Below, in pieces: positions 47,004 to 59,726 of a stretch of DNA of 64,000 nucleotides. The DNA lies in contig NMRA01000870.1 of assembly GCA_002633005.1 (NCBI GenBank), positions 46,148 through 110,147 of the forward strand, in the 5' to 3' direction. Source of the DNA: Phoronis australis (lineage: Eukaryota > Phoronida > Phoronidae). The notes under the pieces were generated by a model, which was given only the letters and a program-made list of their open reading frames with translations, did not search any database and was not told where the DNA came from. Both the position numbers and the translations under genes were made by a program. The number at the start of each line of letters is the position of its first letter. Positions within the stretch are counted from its first letter, which is position 1.

Positions 47004-50000
47004 CTTTCGTTTGAGTGAATGATGTGGACATGGACCGGGTAGCCCTAAGGGCTCTGAGGTAGGGTTACACAGGACTGTGATTAGTCTGCAATTTTATGCA
47101 AGTGTCTGAAACTACCTACACGCCATTTATGATTTGAACCTTTTACTCCGACAAAACAGCCGGCGACCGCATGCTTTTGCCGCTCGCCAGTGTCTGGACT
47201 CGGTCCGCTCAGGGTTATAGGCTGCAGCCCGAGTCCGACGAAACAATTTCTGTCAAAATTTATTCGCCACATTTCTTCAGCAATTTTGATACAGCTAAAA
47301 GTAATTTGATATTTTTACCAGATAGAAACGAGACCCGATGGAATCCGAATTCATTGTCCGATTTTTTATACAGTGAAGATTGTTCCAAAATGCACTAATA
47401 TTCAAGACTTGTCAAACGCAATAGCCAGTAAAATTTATAATGAAATTTCGTCATCCAAAGTGCCAAATGGGGGCTCCCCCTATTGGCTAAATAATTAGGC
47501 ACTCTCAATAAAATGAATCAGGCCAGTACTGACTTGCACTTGAAATTGAGGCATGTTTATTTCACGGCTCAACCCAATAGCAAGGTGGCACTGAACAGTT
47601 AGGCTGTTGCCGCGGCCAATTTTGGGGGGCATTTTGTAGGTGGGCATTGCATGTAGGCTCAGCGAATGTGGTTTGTTTGTATTTGTGAACATGCTGAGAA
47701 TAAAAAAGGCCACTTTCTCGGCTGTAGCTACCCGTGACTCTTCTTCAAGATGCGGCCACCGGTTGCTGTGAGATTGTCTACGATTTTAGGTAGCCCTCTA
47801 ACAAGCCAGAATTGCCAAAAAACTAGTTTGTTGACAGTACTTTTGGACCACATTTTCGGAATATGTAGGAAATTTGCTTTAAGGATCTAATGTTGGTTTT
47901 AGTCGTGCATTGGCAGGGAAGTGGTGTTTTGGGGGTGAAAAGTACTGATTTTGCACTTTTTGCCCCTATTTTTCTTAGTCTAGCTTTGTTTTCAGTGGGA
48001 GTGAAAGGGTCAAACATACAAGAGAGAATAAAGCTTCTGCGCTCATCTGCAGGGCTTTTATGTGAAATAACTGAAAACATGTCATTCTTTGAATCCTGTT
48101 TTCGACAGAGTGAAGAAAAGGTGACAAATCAAGTGATGTGTGTTGTGCTGGGCAAAACCCAGTGAGAACTGGTCTGTGCCTCCCAATGATTTTATAGTTA
48201 CCTAAGATGTCTGACTTATGACATAAATACGTCACAGCGTTACACGTAGCGCTACCTTCTGAGAGGAGCTCAAATACAGCATGATAACACGGATGACTGT
48301 AATGCCAGTGTGTCCTCTGGTGCTTACAAAATACTGTGTTTTGCTTGCCTAAAGATAGGGAGAGGTAAGTGTATATTCATTATATATTCCATACTACTAC
48401 TGGCAAGTATGTGCTGATCAGTGAAAAGGATTCAGTACTGCATTAGAATAATAATAGTAGCAGGCCTACCTATTAGGGATAGTATTTGACAATACTGAGG
48501 CCCACAGCATGGTCGTATGAGACTCATTCGGTAGTGGCTGCATATCTTCTGCCAGTAATGTAACGAAATTGAAATGGGGTTGTATCAGCTGTGTTTGGTT
48601 TAAGAAGACTAGTCTGTATGTAATCTGCAGTTCAGGTTATAGGGTCAGACCCAGTGTCGTGCCGGTCAGCTGGCCTCGTTTACTGTGTGAAAACTTGGGT
48701 GAGATACCACTTACATGGCCAGGTTTAGTGGCGATTGTTTGCAAGAGCTTGCAGCACAATGTAATGGTATTGTTTGTTGGCGTGAAAACTATTTCTCAGT
48801 GTATGGCTCAGTTTTAGATGTGCAGAATATGCATACGTACAATGTAGATCTGACCTAGTAGGGTAATCCTTAGAAGAGTTACGTAACCTGCGAATATGTA
48901 TTTGCCACTTCCAAGAGGAACAATTCACTTATAGTATCTTTGCCAATAAGCAGCATTCCCGCCACACTGTAAGTATCTCTGTAGATTGTTTGATCATCGT
49001 ACCGACACGACTGCGAGTTTATTTTCTCATATTTTATCGTGCCGTGACGTCATTCACTCGTCCACAGGCACATACTAGGTATCATGACATTGTTTCAAAC
49101 GACTACCAGCTACTGCCTTCACCATAGACCCTATTCAAGCGGCGGCCATTAAGATCCAAAGCGAGGCTCACTGCGATAAAAAAGCGAAAGTAGAATTTGC
49201 GTGAGTTAAATAGCCGGTCTTTCGAGTCCAACCTGGATATTAAATTTTAATGATGTGTCGACAATTAACCACAGAGACGTAGAAAATTACATTAGAGAAC
49301 AAGTTAAGGCGCCAAAGAGTTGTCTGACGAAAGGGTTTATTTTTTTTTCGGAAAACTAGGTTCGAAACATGAAAAGTAAATATGACCAAATTGCGGCGAT
49401 CGTAGTGTTACAGATTAGGTATTATGCTGAATGCAGGGTTACGTTTTTTCTTGTAAATTGTTGATCAAAATACTTTCTACGCGGACCAGGTCATCTGCTC
49501 GTATTGTTGACGAGTTGAAGACATATTCGACAGTGGTGTCTGTCATGTGCAATTAGTCACATCTGGTTTAATTTGTTGATCAAGAATATTAACATCAAGC
49601 ATAGCCTGATCCTATGCACTCACTGGGACTAACAGTTGATTTGTCATTGCTCTGAAAGAATAATTGATGTTATTAAATATATTTTTATTAAAATAAAAAA
49701 CCAGTCTCGTAATTGAAAATAAAAATTATTTGACCATCAATGCTTTCTTGGTTGTAATAATTCTTACGTCTATTTCATGTGTTAGATTTCAAATATCAAT
49801 CTGAACCAAGTTGAATTATAAAATTAAAACACCTAATTCGTTCGTCCAAAACATAACATCGTTTTAGAACTCAATTTCAGTTAACTGGACAATGCAATCA
49901 TAGTTATCATGTTTCTGCAGAAGCCTCTTTCATCCGAGGGGAACGGTGCCAGTGCCTACTGAGAGGCGATTTTTTCGCCGAGTGAGGGCGGGAACAATCT

Positions 50001-50284
50001 ACCTCCCGATCACCATCAATAGCACCCCCGCCCTGTTGCAAGCTCTCATAGGCTCTGCCTCAAATTAAAGTAGCCTTTTGTGCTCCTAAAAATTGTCACC
50101 TGTGTGGTTACAGGTGATGTGAACTCAGAGATTTTTCACTAGGGGAATTTTTATGCCTCGTAGGGGGAATTTCGTGTGATATTTCAAAATGTTTGAGAGC
50201 GGAATAGGGTCGATATTGGGCCCCAAATTTGAAGGATTGAGGGCCCAGTCCTTTTTGGAAAGAAAAATTATAATGTTTCCACCC
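47004..50284. other. Intergenic, no gene supported
   Basis: Several frames of 60-90 residues on both strands, none like a known family. 50160-50245 resembles the dispersed repeat at 29583. Confidence 0.45.
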
Positions 50285-50520
50285 GTAGGAGGGGCGGATC
50301 CAGGTTTTTTAGTTAGGGGGGGCAGGGCACAGGAATAAGCAGCATTTCGGCAGATGCGCACGCCCAGCCTAGACTCTGGGGATGCAGAGCTCTTGAATTC
50401 TTGGATTTGCGGACCTGTTGACTAAAAAAAACGGTGAACGGGGTTGGTTCATTCAGCGCCAATGCGTTGTTTATTCACCCCCCAAGACCCGCCCTGGTTG
50501 CGCACCCGAACTCAAAAATG
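50285..50520. mobile_element. hAT-like MITE relative, imperfect
   Basis: AGGGGCGGATCCAGG followed by GGGGCAGGGCACAGGAATAA and CAGATGCGCACGCCCAGCCT parallels 58293 onward (CAGGGGCGGATCCAAG; GCAGGGCGTAGAAATAA; CACATGCGCGCGCCCAGCCT). The right end is not clear. Confidence 0.5.
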
Positions 50521-51253
50521 GAATCTGATACAATTGGGGACATGCCAATATTTTTATTCTGCCATCTGCTAAATTCCGCCCAATGAAAAAGTAGGTTACA
50601 ACTGGTGGACTCTTTGAACGAAATATTTTCATTGATTAAAATAACTCAGGTTCATAGGTTCATGGCTCAAGTACACACGCATTATTCTTGTGCTAGGCAA
50701 GCATCTAGCAGCGGTAGGTCTAGGACTGTGTCGAAGTCAAATTAATGCATGGAATTGACCGTAATTACAACATTGAGACATTTAAGTTAGGCCTACCTTC
50801 TGATGAACTTCGCATATTTTTTTTATTTCGTTGCATAAAAGTACCTTTCAGTTAATATTAAACGTGAAAAGATCACTAAGTTGTGGTATGCTTCCAAAGG
50901 ATGATAAGTGTGACGTAGTGGCAAAGTATGGCTATTTACAAAAATAACTCGACATGTTACATATAGCTTCATCAATCTAAATGTTTGAACAACCTCAAAA
51001 TGATCTCTCTAGAGGTGAAGAGTATACTAATTGTTATGCCTTGCAATTTCCTCATGGGTATTTCTTCACACATATTCAAGTCAGATTCTCTGTTGATCAA
51101 ATGTTCATGCAATGCATTGTAATATCGTAATATGAAATGAATGATAACCTTGGTGGCATGACCACGGTTTTTTGCACGACTTAAAACAAAAGACCGCAGA
51201 AATTTTCCTGACGAAATACCGGGTTTTCAGTTCTCTAAAAACATTCGAATGAC

Positions 51254-51464
51254 CATGCGCGCACCCGGGGGTGCTCAGAGGGCTGAAGTGGGCAAAAAGG
51301 TCCGCCTCTGAGAAATAAAAATCCACTAAACAAGCACAAACGCGCAATTCACAATGATGCCACGGTTTTTTTTTTTTAGTCCACCGGTTTTTCTTACCAA
51401 AAGGTCCGCGTCAGGAATTCGAGCTCCCCCCCTCCCGCCCTATTTAAGGCTAGGTGCGCGCATG
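51254..51464. mobile_element. 211-bp complete MITE, CATGCGCGCACC family
   Basis: Begins CATGCGCGCACCCGGGGG and ends GGTGCGCGCATG. Its interior is the reverse complement of the 9204-9907 copy (GTGGGCAAAAAGGTCCGCC, then CTCTGAGAAAT, then ATCCACTAAA). Confidence 0.75.
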
Positions 51465-53495
51465 TGAATGACAAGACTCCAACTCCACTGTCCGTGGCAA
51501 TTCGTCGCATGTATATCGCCCATCAGTCCTATCATTGTTTTTCTTTGTTGTGTCATTGTTGGATATAACAACACAAGTCGCATGGATATAGAACCTTGCG
51601 TAAATAAGACCCTTGCCGATAAAGGCTTGTCCTTATCTTTATTATAACAACGGGAAGAATGAAGATGCTAATCTATTGTTCTCTATGCGACCATGTTTCC
51701 CGTGGATGACCACAGACGGGAATCCCAAAGTGTCCACAAAGAATGACCACGCACCTCAGTAACTATTAACGCGCTCACGAATCCTTTCCATGGAACCTTA
51801 ACACCAAATTTTTATATCCACGTATTGTGTTGTATTGCTCATGATACGGGTTCAGACTCCTTTGTATTAAGACTTCAATCCCCAACCCTGTAATATGTAA
51901 TTTAAGTAAAATTTCTAGACAATGCAGGTTTACGGATTTATTCTCCTTTAAATGAAGAGTAAAAATCAAATTCTGCACTGGCTATTTAAAAGTAATCACT
52001 TATTGGAAGATTACACCTCTAAAAAATAAAACAATTTTTGACAATTTTATTCCTTATCTTATTTGAAAGTTGCCTACCTCACCGACAAGTCATCTCAGTT
52101 GAAAATATTCCTTGTGCAGAAATGTAAAACACCAAGCAGAGACTTGTATACTACAAAATATGTTTTCATAATACAATACAAAGATAACTGTACAATCAAA
52201 AGTGCAAATGTTATGACTATAATAAAAATTTTCCCCCTAGATCTTTTCAACACTCCAATTGCTACAGGACAGAGTCAACCGCACAAAACCCATAAAGTCA
52301 GGGAATTACATTTAAGGTGGTGTAGTCTCATTGCAAAAAAGTGTTTTCGAAATGTCGTCGGTTGACAACACACGAAATTTCTTCTTCACTTCTTGAGGTA
52401 GCTGTATGTACCAAATCAATGTTCTTATCAAAAGTAACCACCTCATAATTAAAAATTGGCTTGTCGGTTCCAACTAGACCGCATTTTTACAATGAAATGG
52501 TCATGGAAAATTACATTTGCATTACAATTGCCGTACGATTACAGTTGTACATACATGTACATACTAGACCAGTAACAAAATTACTCATGGGAACCATAAA
52601 ATGATCAATTCGCCAAAAATCAAGGAGCCACCAGCGAGAGTTAATGTGCCAATACTTTTATGAACTGCAACAAAAAATGGTTTGAAGTGGACATCAATTC
52701 GTTTAAAATCACATAAAACAACTTTTGATTTAGACATTTTACCATTGAAATAGGTATTATTTCCAGGTCACTTTTGAGCAATTTCAGATTTTCGAAGGAT
52801 CTGGCAATATGCAATTGCTAGAGACCAGTCTAATAGTCTGTGATTTTATACACACAGCATGGTCTCGAGGAATAGCAAACTGTCAATTTTTTGCAATTCC
52901 AGAAATCACTTCCCATCTGGATAAGGAACAAATTGAGCAAAGTTTACAGAGGTAAATGGTCTAAATCAAAACCTTTTACCTCTTGGACAGAATGTGGGTT
53001 TACAACCCAGGCAGAAAAATAAGTGAACGAAACCAGCCTAACTGCAACAGTAATAACTACCCATTTACAAACAAAAATCTACAATGGTAAATAAAATGCG
53101 GAACCATAAATTCAGATCAATTACGCAATTTCAAGGAAAAGAAACAGTACAGTGGTCAGAAATCATCAAAATGTGATGGCCACACTGAGAAATCCTGTTA
53201 GACCAAAAAATCCAGTGGCTAAAAAAAAAAAGAACAATATACCATTACCATGTAGTTGTACCAACTTAATCCATTGGCCCAGGATCATGATCGGTGCCTG
53301 GAAAAAAGTTCAATCCAGGTAATTTTAGATTTGTGCTGTTCACAAAGCAGTTCTGGTGCAAACAAAGCTTGCAACAAGACACAAGCCTACTTCCCTACAG
53401 AGCTGTGCTGACATAATAATGCCACCACTGGATTTAGCAGATCAGCCAGAGTATTTACAGGTCCAGCCACTGTACCTTTTCCTCCCTCTGAATTT
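51465..53495. other. Intergenic, no gene seen
   Basis: AT-rich; no frame with recognisable similarity. Confidence 0.5.
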
Positions 53496-53930
53496 TTACA
53501 ATGCTACATCCTTGACAATCTTAGAGCACAGATTGTCTCTTTTCAATGCATACTCCACTTCTTCTGTCATATCTCCTCCATCCAACTGTCCCAGTTTCCC
53601 ACATTTGCTGAGAGTGGCCTTTCTCAACAAATTGCTTTGGACCTGTTGTGGTATAAGCCAGTAATCTTTGGCAAATACTTTTTTCCCCGACTTGTACCTC
53701 AAGTTACAAAATCTCGTTGACACATCTTCTTGGAGTAGAATTTTCGGCCTCTCGCCAGCCATCTCACTTACATGTAGTTGTCCAGAAGGGTACATTCTTG
53801 CTGGTTTTGAACTTTTTCATACCCAACCTTTACTAATAATCGGCAGGTCTCCAACTTCAGCAGAAGCCACTTCTTCAGCATCAGCCTTTCCTGATTCCTC
53901 AAATTGTTTTAATGAGAAAATTAAGCATAT
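53496..53930 (-). pseudogene. C-terminal half of the uncharacterised multi-copy family (copy 2)
   Basis: One minus-strand frame reads KQFEESGKADAEEV, EVGDLPIISKGWV, a TGA stop (53819-53817), KSSKPARM, then RYKSGKKVFAKDYWLIPQQV, QSNLLRKA, and an acidic tail ending at TAA (53498-53496). The family pattern is an L-P ... GWALK-x4 ... RF ... G-K-LF-x3-E-x-LT-x2-QV-x-S-F-SRL series. Here the GWALK motif is interrupted by the stop one codon after W, and the FSRL of the last helix reads LLRK. Frame is kept on both sides, so decay is mild; alternatively the TGA lies in a short intron (a GGTTGG donor-like site precedes it). Upstream parts are not found. Confidence 0.5.
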
Positions 53931-55848
53931 TAAATTTAATGTGGCCATTTCTGGTCAGAAAATATGAATACCAAGCTAAACTGAAGGCTTCACAAATAAG
54001 TCATTCAGATTTGATTTTAAAAATTTAAAAAATCAATTTCTATGTACGTGACAGTAGGACAAAGGTATATAACAGAAGTATGGCGCATTACATGTAGAAA
54101 ATATTGAGAACGATTTTAATTATCCGCACTACCTATGCGTCAGCGTTCATTGTGAAATAAATGAGTTGTGCATTTTCTTTCTCTTCATAACATTGAAAAT
54201 TGACTAATGATTTTTTTTTTTGAGAAATGCACATTTTGACGACTTTAGCACGTTTAATTAACTTCATATTCAATCGCAGAAATTCATTGGCAGACATAAC
54301 ATACTCCGTAGTCTCTAAGAGTAGGTCATGGGCAGAAGTCATGTAACACATTTGGTGGTTATTATGAAACGTTAATATGACTACATGTACCTATTTTCTA
54401 TGCCAATATATACATGCACTGCATATACATCAACACATTTGAAATAGGATATGCATTAAGGCCTAAGTTATGAGCAATCACGGTGTGTCAATGAAAGTAT
54501 TTTTGTATGAATGATGTGCTCCTAATGATATTCCTCAGGGTCAGACCCTGGAGTTTGGTGATTCCTACCTGAGCTCGCATGAAGCAGGACGTTGAACCTT
54601 GACTTAACGTCTTTGGTCATTTTTCAGACCTCTATCAGATTTCTCCTCTAGTGTGCAGAGGATGAACTCAGTGTCTTTGTCGCCAATATACACTGTATGT
54701 CGAGGGCTGTAACGATGATTCGGGCAAGTGAGTCTACTACGGTAGATTATGTACATGTAGCTCCTGCTGCACACCTGCCTCCGAGGTAGACACAGAGACA
54801 GACTACTTCTCAGGAGAACACGTTCCACCTCCACATCAGCTCCCCTCACTTTTAAGGTTCTCAAATGCCTCGCTCTATTCCTTGTGCATTTCCCAAGAGT
54901 TTCCAAAGTTGTTTCTCTCCGCAATTTGTAAAAATACCACATTCGATGCGACTGGCAGTGCCAGACAAATAGATAAATTCGCAAACCCGCTCTTGAGATC
55001 AGCCATGATTCAACTAACGCATTGTATGGTATTCAATGAGTTGGATGAACAAATCTAGTATAATTTCATATTTTAGTGGGAAGTGCTCGTGTCCTTAAAA
55101 TGAATTAAAAACATTTAAGCAAACCAATTCTTTTAATTGTTGTATTATACCACGGCATTTTAATGCGTAGAAACGGCGCACAACTAGTGACTGGTTCAAC
55201 ACTACAAATACACATACGCGGTCTGAAAATAGTGAAATTCAGACACCTATTACTAAGCCTGTCGGAAGAGCTGACAATTTTTTTTGTATTAATTTCAAGG
55301 GCATCGAGTCTTTTACATGTCCATGTTATTATTTTTTGTTTCCTCGTGGGGGCAGCTTCGCTATAAGAGTACAACTTACTGCTGGTTTTTCACAAGCATG
55401 AAGTGTACCTCCACGGAAACAGTTCCAGTGACACCATGGTAACCGATATTTCAGTGTAAGTGCCGTTTTTACTTACATTGGTCATGAACCTATCATGTGA
55501 TATCGAAATTTTTCAGAAAAGATTCTATTTGAAGCAGAAACTGGAGTAGAAAATTTGGTCAAAATTAACTCATTCCACGCCAAGAAATTGCCTCATTTTG
55601 CCCCCCAGAAGACTTCCCTTGTATCTCCTAAACCACCAAACTTTGTGGTGTCACACTTCACCCAATTTCTCTCATCCCTAATGTGATTTATTAGACTAAA
55701 CATGGTTATGAATGGCTACATCACGCTAAGAAAAGTTCTAGAGTAAGTTTCAATTGTTTTTATGCAGATTCACAGTGTTTTTAAAACGGATTATATGGCT
55801 TAAACCATTAAAAGTAAAGCTGGTGCCCATATGAAGTGGAAACAGTCA
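53931..55848. other. Intergenic, unplaced minus-strand ORFs
   Basis: Minus-strand frames 54984-54604 (126 codons) and 54351-54133 (72 codons) could be exons upstream of the 53.5-kb relic, but neither resembles the family and splice sites are not convincing. A donor-like GTGAGG lies near 54846. Confidence 0.3.
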
Positions 55849-57400
55849 CTAAGACACGACAAATAAATAAATTATGGCCTTAAAATTTCTGCAAAAGACG
55901 AAGGACAGCATATCTCTGCAGCTTAACTTCTGTGACGTCGAAATGACATCAGTCGACAGTAAACCAATTCATGAAGAGGTCCACCCAATAACATGATTAT
56001 TGATTATGAAAAGTTTGGCTTTCTTTACATGGGAACTGGATTTGACTTTGTGAACTGTGCATTGCCTATGGTTCCCATAGTATTTATGACATATCACGCA
56101 ATTCTTGGAGTTTACACCGTGATATTTTTAGCGCTGGAGTTTGTGCTCTTTGAAAAACCTTCGGACAAACCTGACTTTTGGATGTGGAAGTTGCTTTGCT
56201 ACCCCGATAGGTGGCAGCACATAGTAGCTATTGTGTATTTTGTTACTGCTTTCGCAACGCAATTTCGCTTGAACTCCATGAACATCCAGTCAACGAAGAA
56301 CTCGGAACGTGAGACACTGAACTTTAAAAGAAGATTTACAGAGCAGCGAGTAAGCCCCTCTCGTGGACGTAGAAGTGTGATGTCTGGAGCCTCACACTCT
56401 TTTCATGTACCAGAAAAGACTCGTGTGCAATCTGTATCTCCCACTGAAGGTATCGATTCAAGTAACCTTTACCCCGGAGAAGGACTTACGTGTAGTTCTG
56501 AGCAACTCTTACACAGCCATCTGTGCTGGTATCTAAAGTTACGTTGGTTTCTTCTGAATGCCACCTTTAATCTGGGGTTCACTTCTTCTCTTATCTTTTG
56601 GACTTTACACACTACAAAGTCTTCGTTGGTCACACAAATAATCCGACATGTCGTCACACCTGTGTCCCTCCTGCTGGAAATTGTACTTATTAATCATCCA
56701 ATTTACATTCACCATTTTTATCATTCTTACGCAATCTGCATTCCGTACCTAGTTTTTATCGCCACCTATTTAGCTGCAGGTGGCACTGATGAATATGGAA
56801 GAAGACAGATCACTGCAGCTATAGACGCGACAAAAGTGGAATCTAGCGTCATATTTCTATTCATTGTGCTTGTTCTTGCCATACCTAGTTCACAATGCAT
56901 TGGAGCCTCAGTCAGTCTAATCAAAACAAAGTGTGGGTCGCAGAAGAAAAACGAAAAAGTCGAGCCGAATGTCAACGTCGAATCCAGTAACATGTTAACG
57001 CCAGAAAAGTTTCGAATGCAGAAATATAATCAACTGTTTGACGAAAATGTCATCAAGGTTCAGTCTATAACTAAGGTCTTGCAGGAACCAACCAGATGTC
57101 ACCACTGAAAAAGGCTAAGGAAAAGACAGAAACAATAGACACCATAATAACGTCACCACGTGCAAACGCCTGAAAATTGCAAAACCAAAATCAGTTGGAC
57201 AGATGACCTCTATACACGGAGCATTGAACTAATATCGTAAAAAAAATGTTCATTGTCTTGTGTAAACATACTGTATGTTTAATGCTGACAGAAACAGCAT
57301 TTTTGTATCTATAGCTTGTAGTTGTATATTATGGCACGACAAACCCAGAATTTGCTTTCCCAATTGTTCCTGTGAATTTGTGTTATACTGACAAGTAGGG
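55849..57400 (+). repeat. Segmental duplication block B (paired with 38170-39735)
   Basis: Contains the second Rolling stone-like gene with about 140 bp of matching 5' flank and about 290 bp of matching 3' flank. It lies about 17.7 kb from block A in the same orientation. Confidence 0.8.
55993..57108 (+). CDS. Rolling stone-like multipass membrane protein, copy B
   Basis: A 371-residue single-exon paralog of 38326-39453, nearly collinear: MIIDYEKFGFLY start, VNCALPM, YPDRWQHIVAI, LCWYLKLRWFLLNATFN, LINHPIYIHHFYHSYA, LAAGGTDEYGRR and KVEPNVN are shared or nearly so. The polar loop (about 94-174) and the C-terminal tail have diverged most, including small indels that keep frame, as expected if the membrane core is under selection. 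Six hydrophobic segments fall at the same places as in copy A. It ends TRCHH where copy A ends TTESR. The start is supported by the shared flank and CRE-like site. Function is inferred from family only. Confidence 0.85.
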   Translation: MIIDYEKFGFLYMGTGFDFVNCALPMVPIVFMTYHAILGVYTVIFLALEFVLFEKPSDKPDFWMWKLLCYPDRWQHIVAIVYFVTAFATQFRLNSMNIQSTKNSERETLNFKRRFTEQRVSPSRGRRSVMSGASHSFHVPEKTRVQSVSPTEGIDSSNLYPGEGLTCSSEQLLHSHLCWYLKLRWFLLNATFNLGFTSSLIFWTLHTTKSSLVTQIIRHVVTPVSLLLEIVLINHPIYIHHFYHSYAICIPYLVFIATYLAAGGTDEYGRRQITAAIDATKVESSVIFLFIVLVLAIPSSQCIGASVSLIKTKCGSQKKNEKVEPNVNVESSNMLTPEKFRMQKYNQLFDENVIKVQSITKVLQEPTRCHH

Positions 57401-58292
57401 AGAGACTTCTGACCAATGAGCTACATATACTGGGTATAAAGACGACACGACCACACTCGCAAGCCAGACAGCGCGTGGCACTCGGTCCGCCATATTAATG
57501 ATGAACGCTATGTAAACACAAGCACGGTGACCTTATGGAAGCCGGGGAATTTTCAGAATAACATTTGAAGTTTTAAATACTATCGAGGTTCTAAAATATT
57601 GGTAACATAAAGCAATGTAAACCTGTGACCCACGCATTGCATAAACGGTCATATAAGCCATTGCAAAGACAAAATTCTTAATGCTGTGGCTGAAATTCTC
57701 ACGGAGTGCTGCTAGGACCTGGGAAATTTTGCCGACTCGGTCGAAAAGACAATCACCTAAAAGTATGAAGTTTAGAAAATGGCATTATACAGTGATTAAC
57801 CTTTTACGTAGCTATAATTGTATAGTACTATTTTTCAGTTCCGCTTGTTTATAAATCGACAAGACGATCAGCTGTCAAGGGGGCCACTCTCCGGCGCGCA
57901 TTTTACGTCACTGCATTCCCAAAGTTTTTAGTATGGGTTTAAAATTTCTTGACCCGACGCCACTTGATTAATTCTAACAAAAAATTGAGGCATGCGTTCG
58001 TGGGAAACACTTGAATACAAAGTAGAAAAAATATAGAAACCCATGGAAGTTGTTGAGCAATATGCGTGCATGTTAAGTCGTATCATTGTAAGCAACAATT
58101 GACCAATGGAACTGTACATGTTTGTGCACATGTGCGTATTCGGAATTGAGAGCACTTAAGTCAGTTTGAATAAAAGGTGGCAGCAAAATTTTGTAAAGCG
58201 ATAGAGTTATAATTGCTGATATGTTAACTTAAAGTATTTCAATGAAAAAAGAAGAATGCAGGACACCAAAAACACCCTGTATTGGTTGGTAA
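57401..58292. other. Intergenic, no gene seen
   Basis: GCCATATTAATG near 57490 is YY1-like, but no coding sequence follows that I can support. Confidence 0.45.
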
Positions 58293-58556
58293 CAGGGGCG
58301 GATCCAAGATTTTGAGTTACTGGGGCAGGGCGTAGAAATAACCACAATTTTGCCACATGCGCGCGCCCAGCCTAAAATGAAGGGATGCAGGAGTCTCGGA
58401 ATTTTTGGGATTGTGGACGTTATCACTAAAACAGAGGTTTGTTCAAGGCCTAGGCATTGTGCATTAGCCCCGCCCCCCGCGCCCCCTGGGTGCGTGCATA
58501 TGTTACTTAGCAATTCGCACCCCGAACTGCCAAATGGTATGTGGGANCCGCCACTG
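58293..58556. mobile_element. hAT-like MITE, 264 bp, with GGTAA flanks
   Basis: Left end CAGGGGCGGATCCAAG; right end TGGGANCCGCCACTG is its inverted match with one ambiguous base (58547). GGTAA occurs directly outside both ends (58288-58292 and 58557-58561), consistent with a 5-bp target duplication. The CAGGGGCGGATCCA end is typical of hAT-derived MITEs. The interior has no ORF. Confidence 0.7.
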
Positions 58557-59337
58557 GGTAAGGCACGCACATATAGTGTATACATGTACATCGGTTACCC
58601 GCGTTTGCCTGTGAACACCACTGCTTGGGCGGTCGAAGCCGGAGGTCGACGTATGCATTTGCACACACCCAATTTCCCTAAAGGCACGTAAAACTTGGCT
58701 TTTCTCATTCAAAAACACAAGTAAATCAGTTTCCTGTCATCTGTTTTCAACAAATTCCTCGAACAACGAGCCAAACCTGACATACGCCCTCTACATGAAT
58801 TGTAGGCACTAGAAAATGCCCCGTGGCCGCGACCTGACTGTTCAGTCTACCTACAATCTTGAGCGTCACTAGGCGAAATTAACGACGATGATGATTGTGA
58901 TGATGAAGGTGACGATTATGAGCAACACTATAACACTCATGTGACTAGAGTAGATGTGAAAAATCAGTAAATAGGCTACAGTCTTGAGCGACATTTGGCG
59001 AACAGCAAAATCGGTCAACAAAGGAACAACGTTATCAGAAAATTTCAAATAACTCGAAAAGTAGACGTTTTTGCGAAAAATGGAAAACATCTTCTAAAAG
59101 CCCATTCAAATTTCTATCTAAATTGATAGTATCATATAATTCCGTAAATTTTTTGAAAGAAATGAAATTTTGCGTTTTTTTAAAGAAATTCAAAGTCAAA
59201 TTACTCGAAAACGGCAAGTCTGACAAAAAATTGTTCAAGGCCATTTGAAAGGGTATACTTCAAAGAATCCACATGCAAAAATTCACGTCATTCTCCAGCA
59301 CTCCAGCACGACTGAAAATAGATCCACATGCGCCAGA

Positions 59338-59470
59338 TCCGCCATCTTGAAAGCTACTTCCGGTTCTTTAGCTTTGAATAATAGCATGTCAAAAGAAATT
59401 AATACCTGGAAAATGGCGAAGCAATAGCGGATTTGCAGCGACGCCATATTGAAATTAGGTTAAAATGGTG
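59338..59470 (+). promoter_or_regulatory. TATA-less promoter-like segment before the THAP exon
   Basis: CCGCCATCTTGAAAG (YY1-type) is followed by CTACTTCCGGTTC (ETS-type) and GACGCCATATTG, within 200 bp of the THAP start codon. This combination is common in constitutive promoters; inference only. Confidence 0.35.
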
Positions 59471-59531
59471 CATTGTGGGTGCTGTGGTCAGGATTCAGAA
59501 AGCGGCCATAGTAACAAGCATAATACGCGGT

Positions 59532-59726
59532 ATGAGCGCGAAGAAAACTTACGGCGGATACATTTGTTGTAATCCTGGCTGCTTCAAAAACAACAGGAGA
59601 GATAAAAATCTGAATTTTTATGTGTTTCCTGCAAACCAAGAACTTCGTGAAAAATGGATAAACAACATTAGGAGAGCTGGGAGTAAGGGGAGATTTAGCG
59701 CATTCAAACCAACGCGGGGCCATCTA
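59532..59726 (+). CDS. THAP-domain protein, first coding exon
   Basis: From ATG 59532 the 65-codon frame reads MSAKKTYGGYICCNPGCFKN, a FYVFP segment, KWINNIRRAG and FKPTRGHL, then a donor-like GTAGGC at 59727. This is the N-terminal half of a THAP C2CH zinc finger: C-x3-C, F-x-x-FP, the invariant W and the P before the second zinc half. The partner C-x2-H half is found 720 bp downstream (60441-60567). The same frame opens upstream (59433), but Met 59532 gives the usual short lead before the first cysteine. Such proteins bind DNA; some are host factors and some transposases. With the downstream half frameshifted, this may be a dying gene or transposon relic. Confidence 0.55.

Noticed and set aside
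54604-54984. 126-codon minus-strand gene
   Set aside because: Arg-rich composition, no family match and no convincing splice partners; kept only as an unplaced ORF.
57480-57560. Promoter of a gene after 57.5 kb
   Set aside because: A YY1-like GCCATATTAATG is present, but no coding exon follows before the hAT-like MITE.
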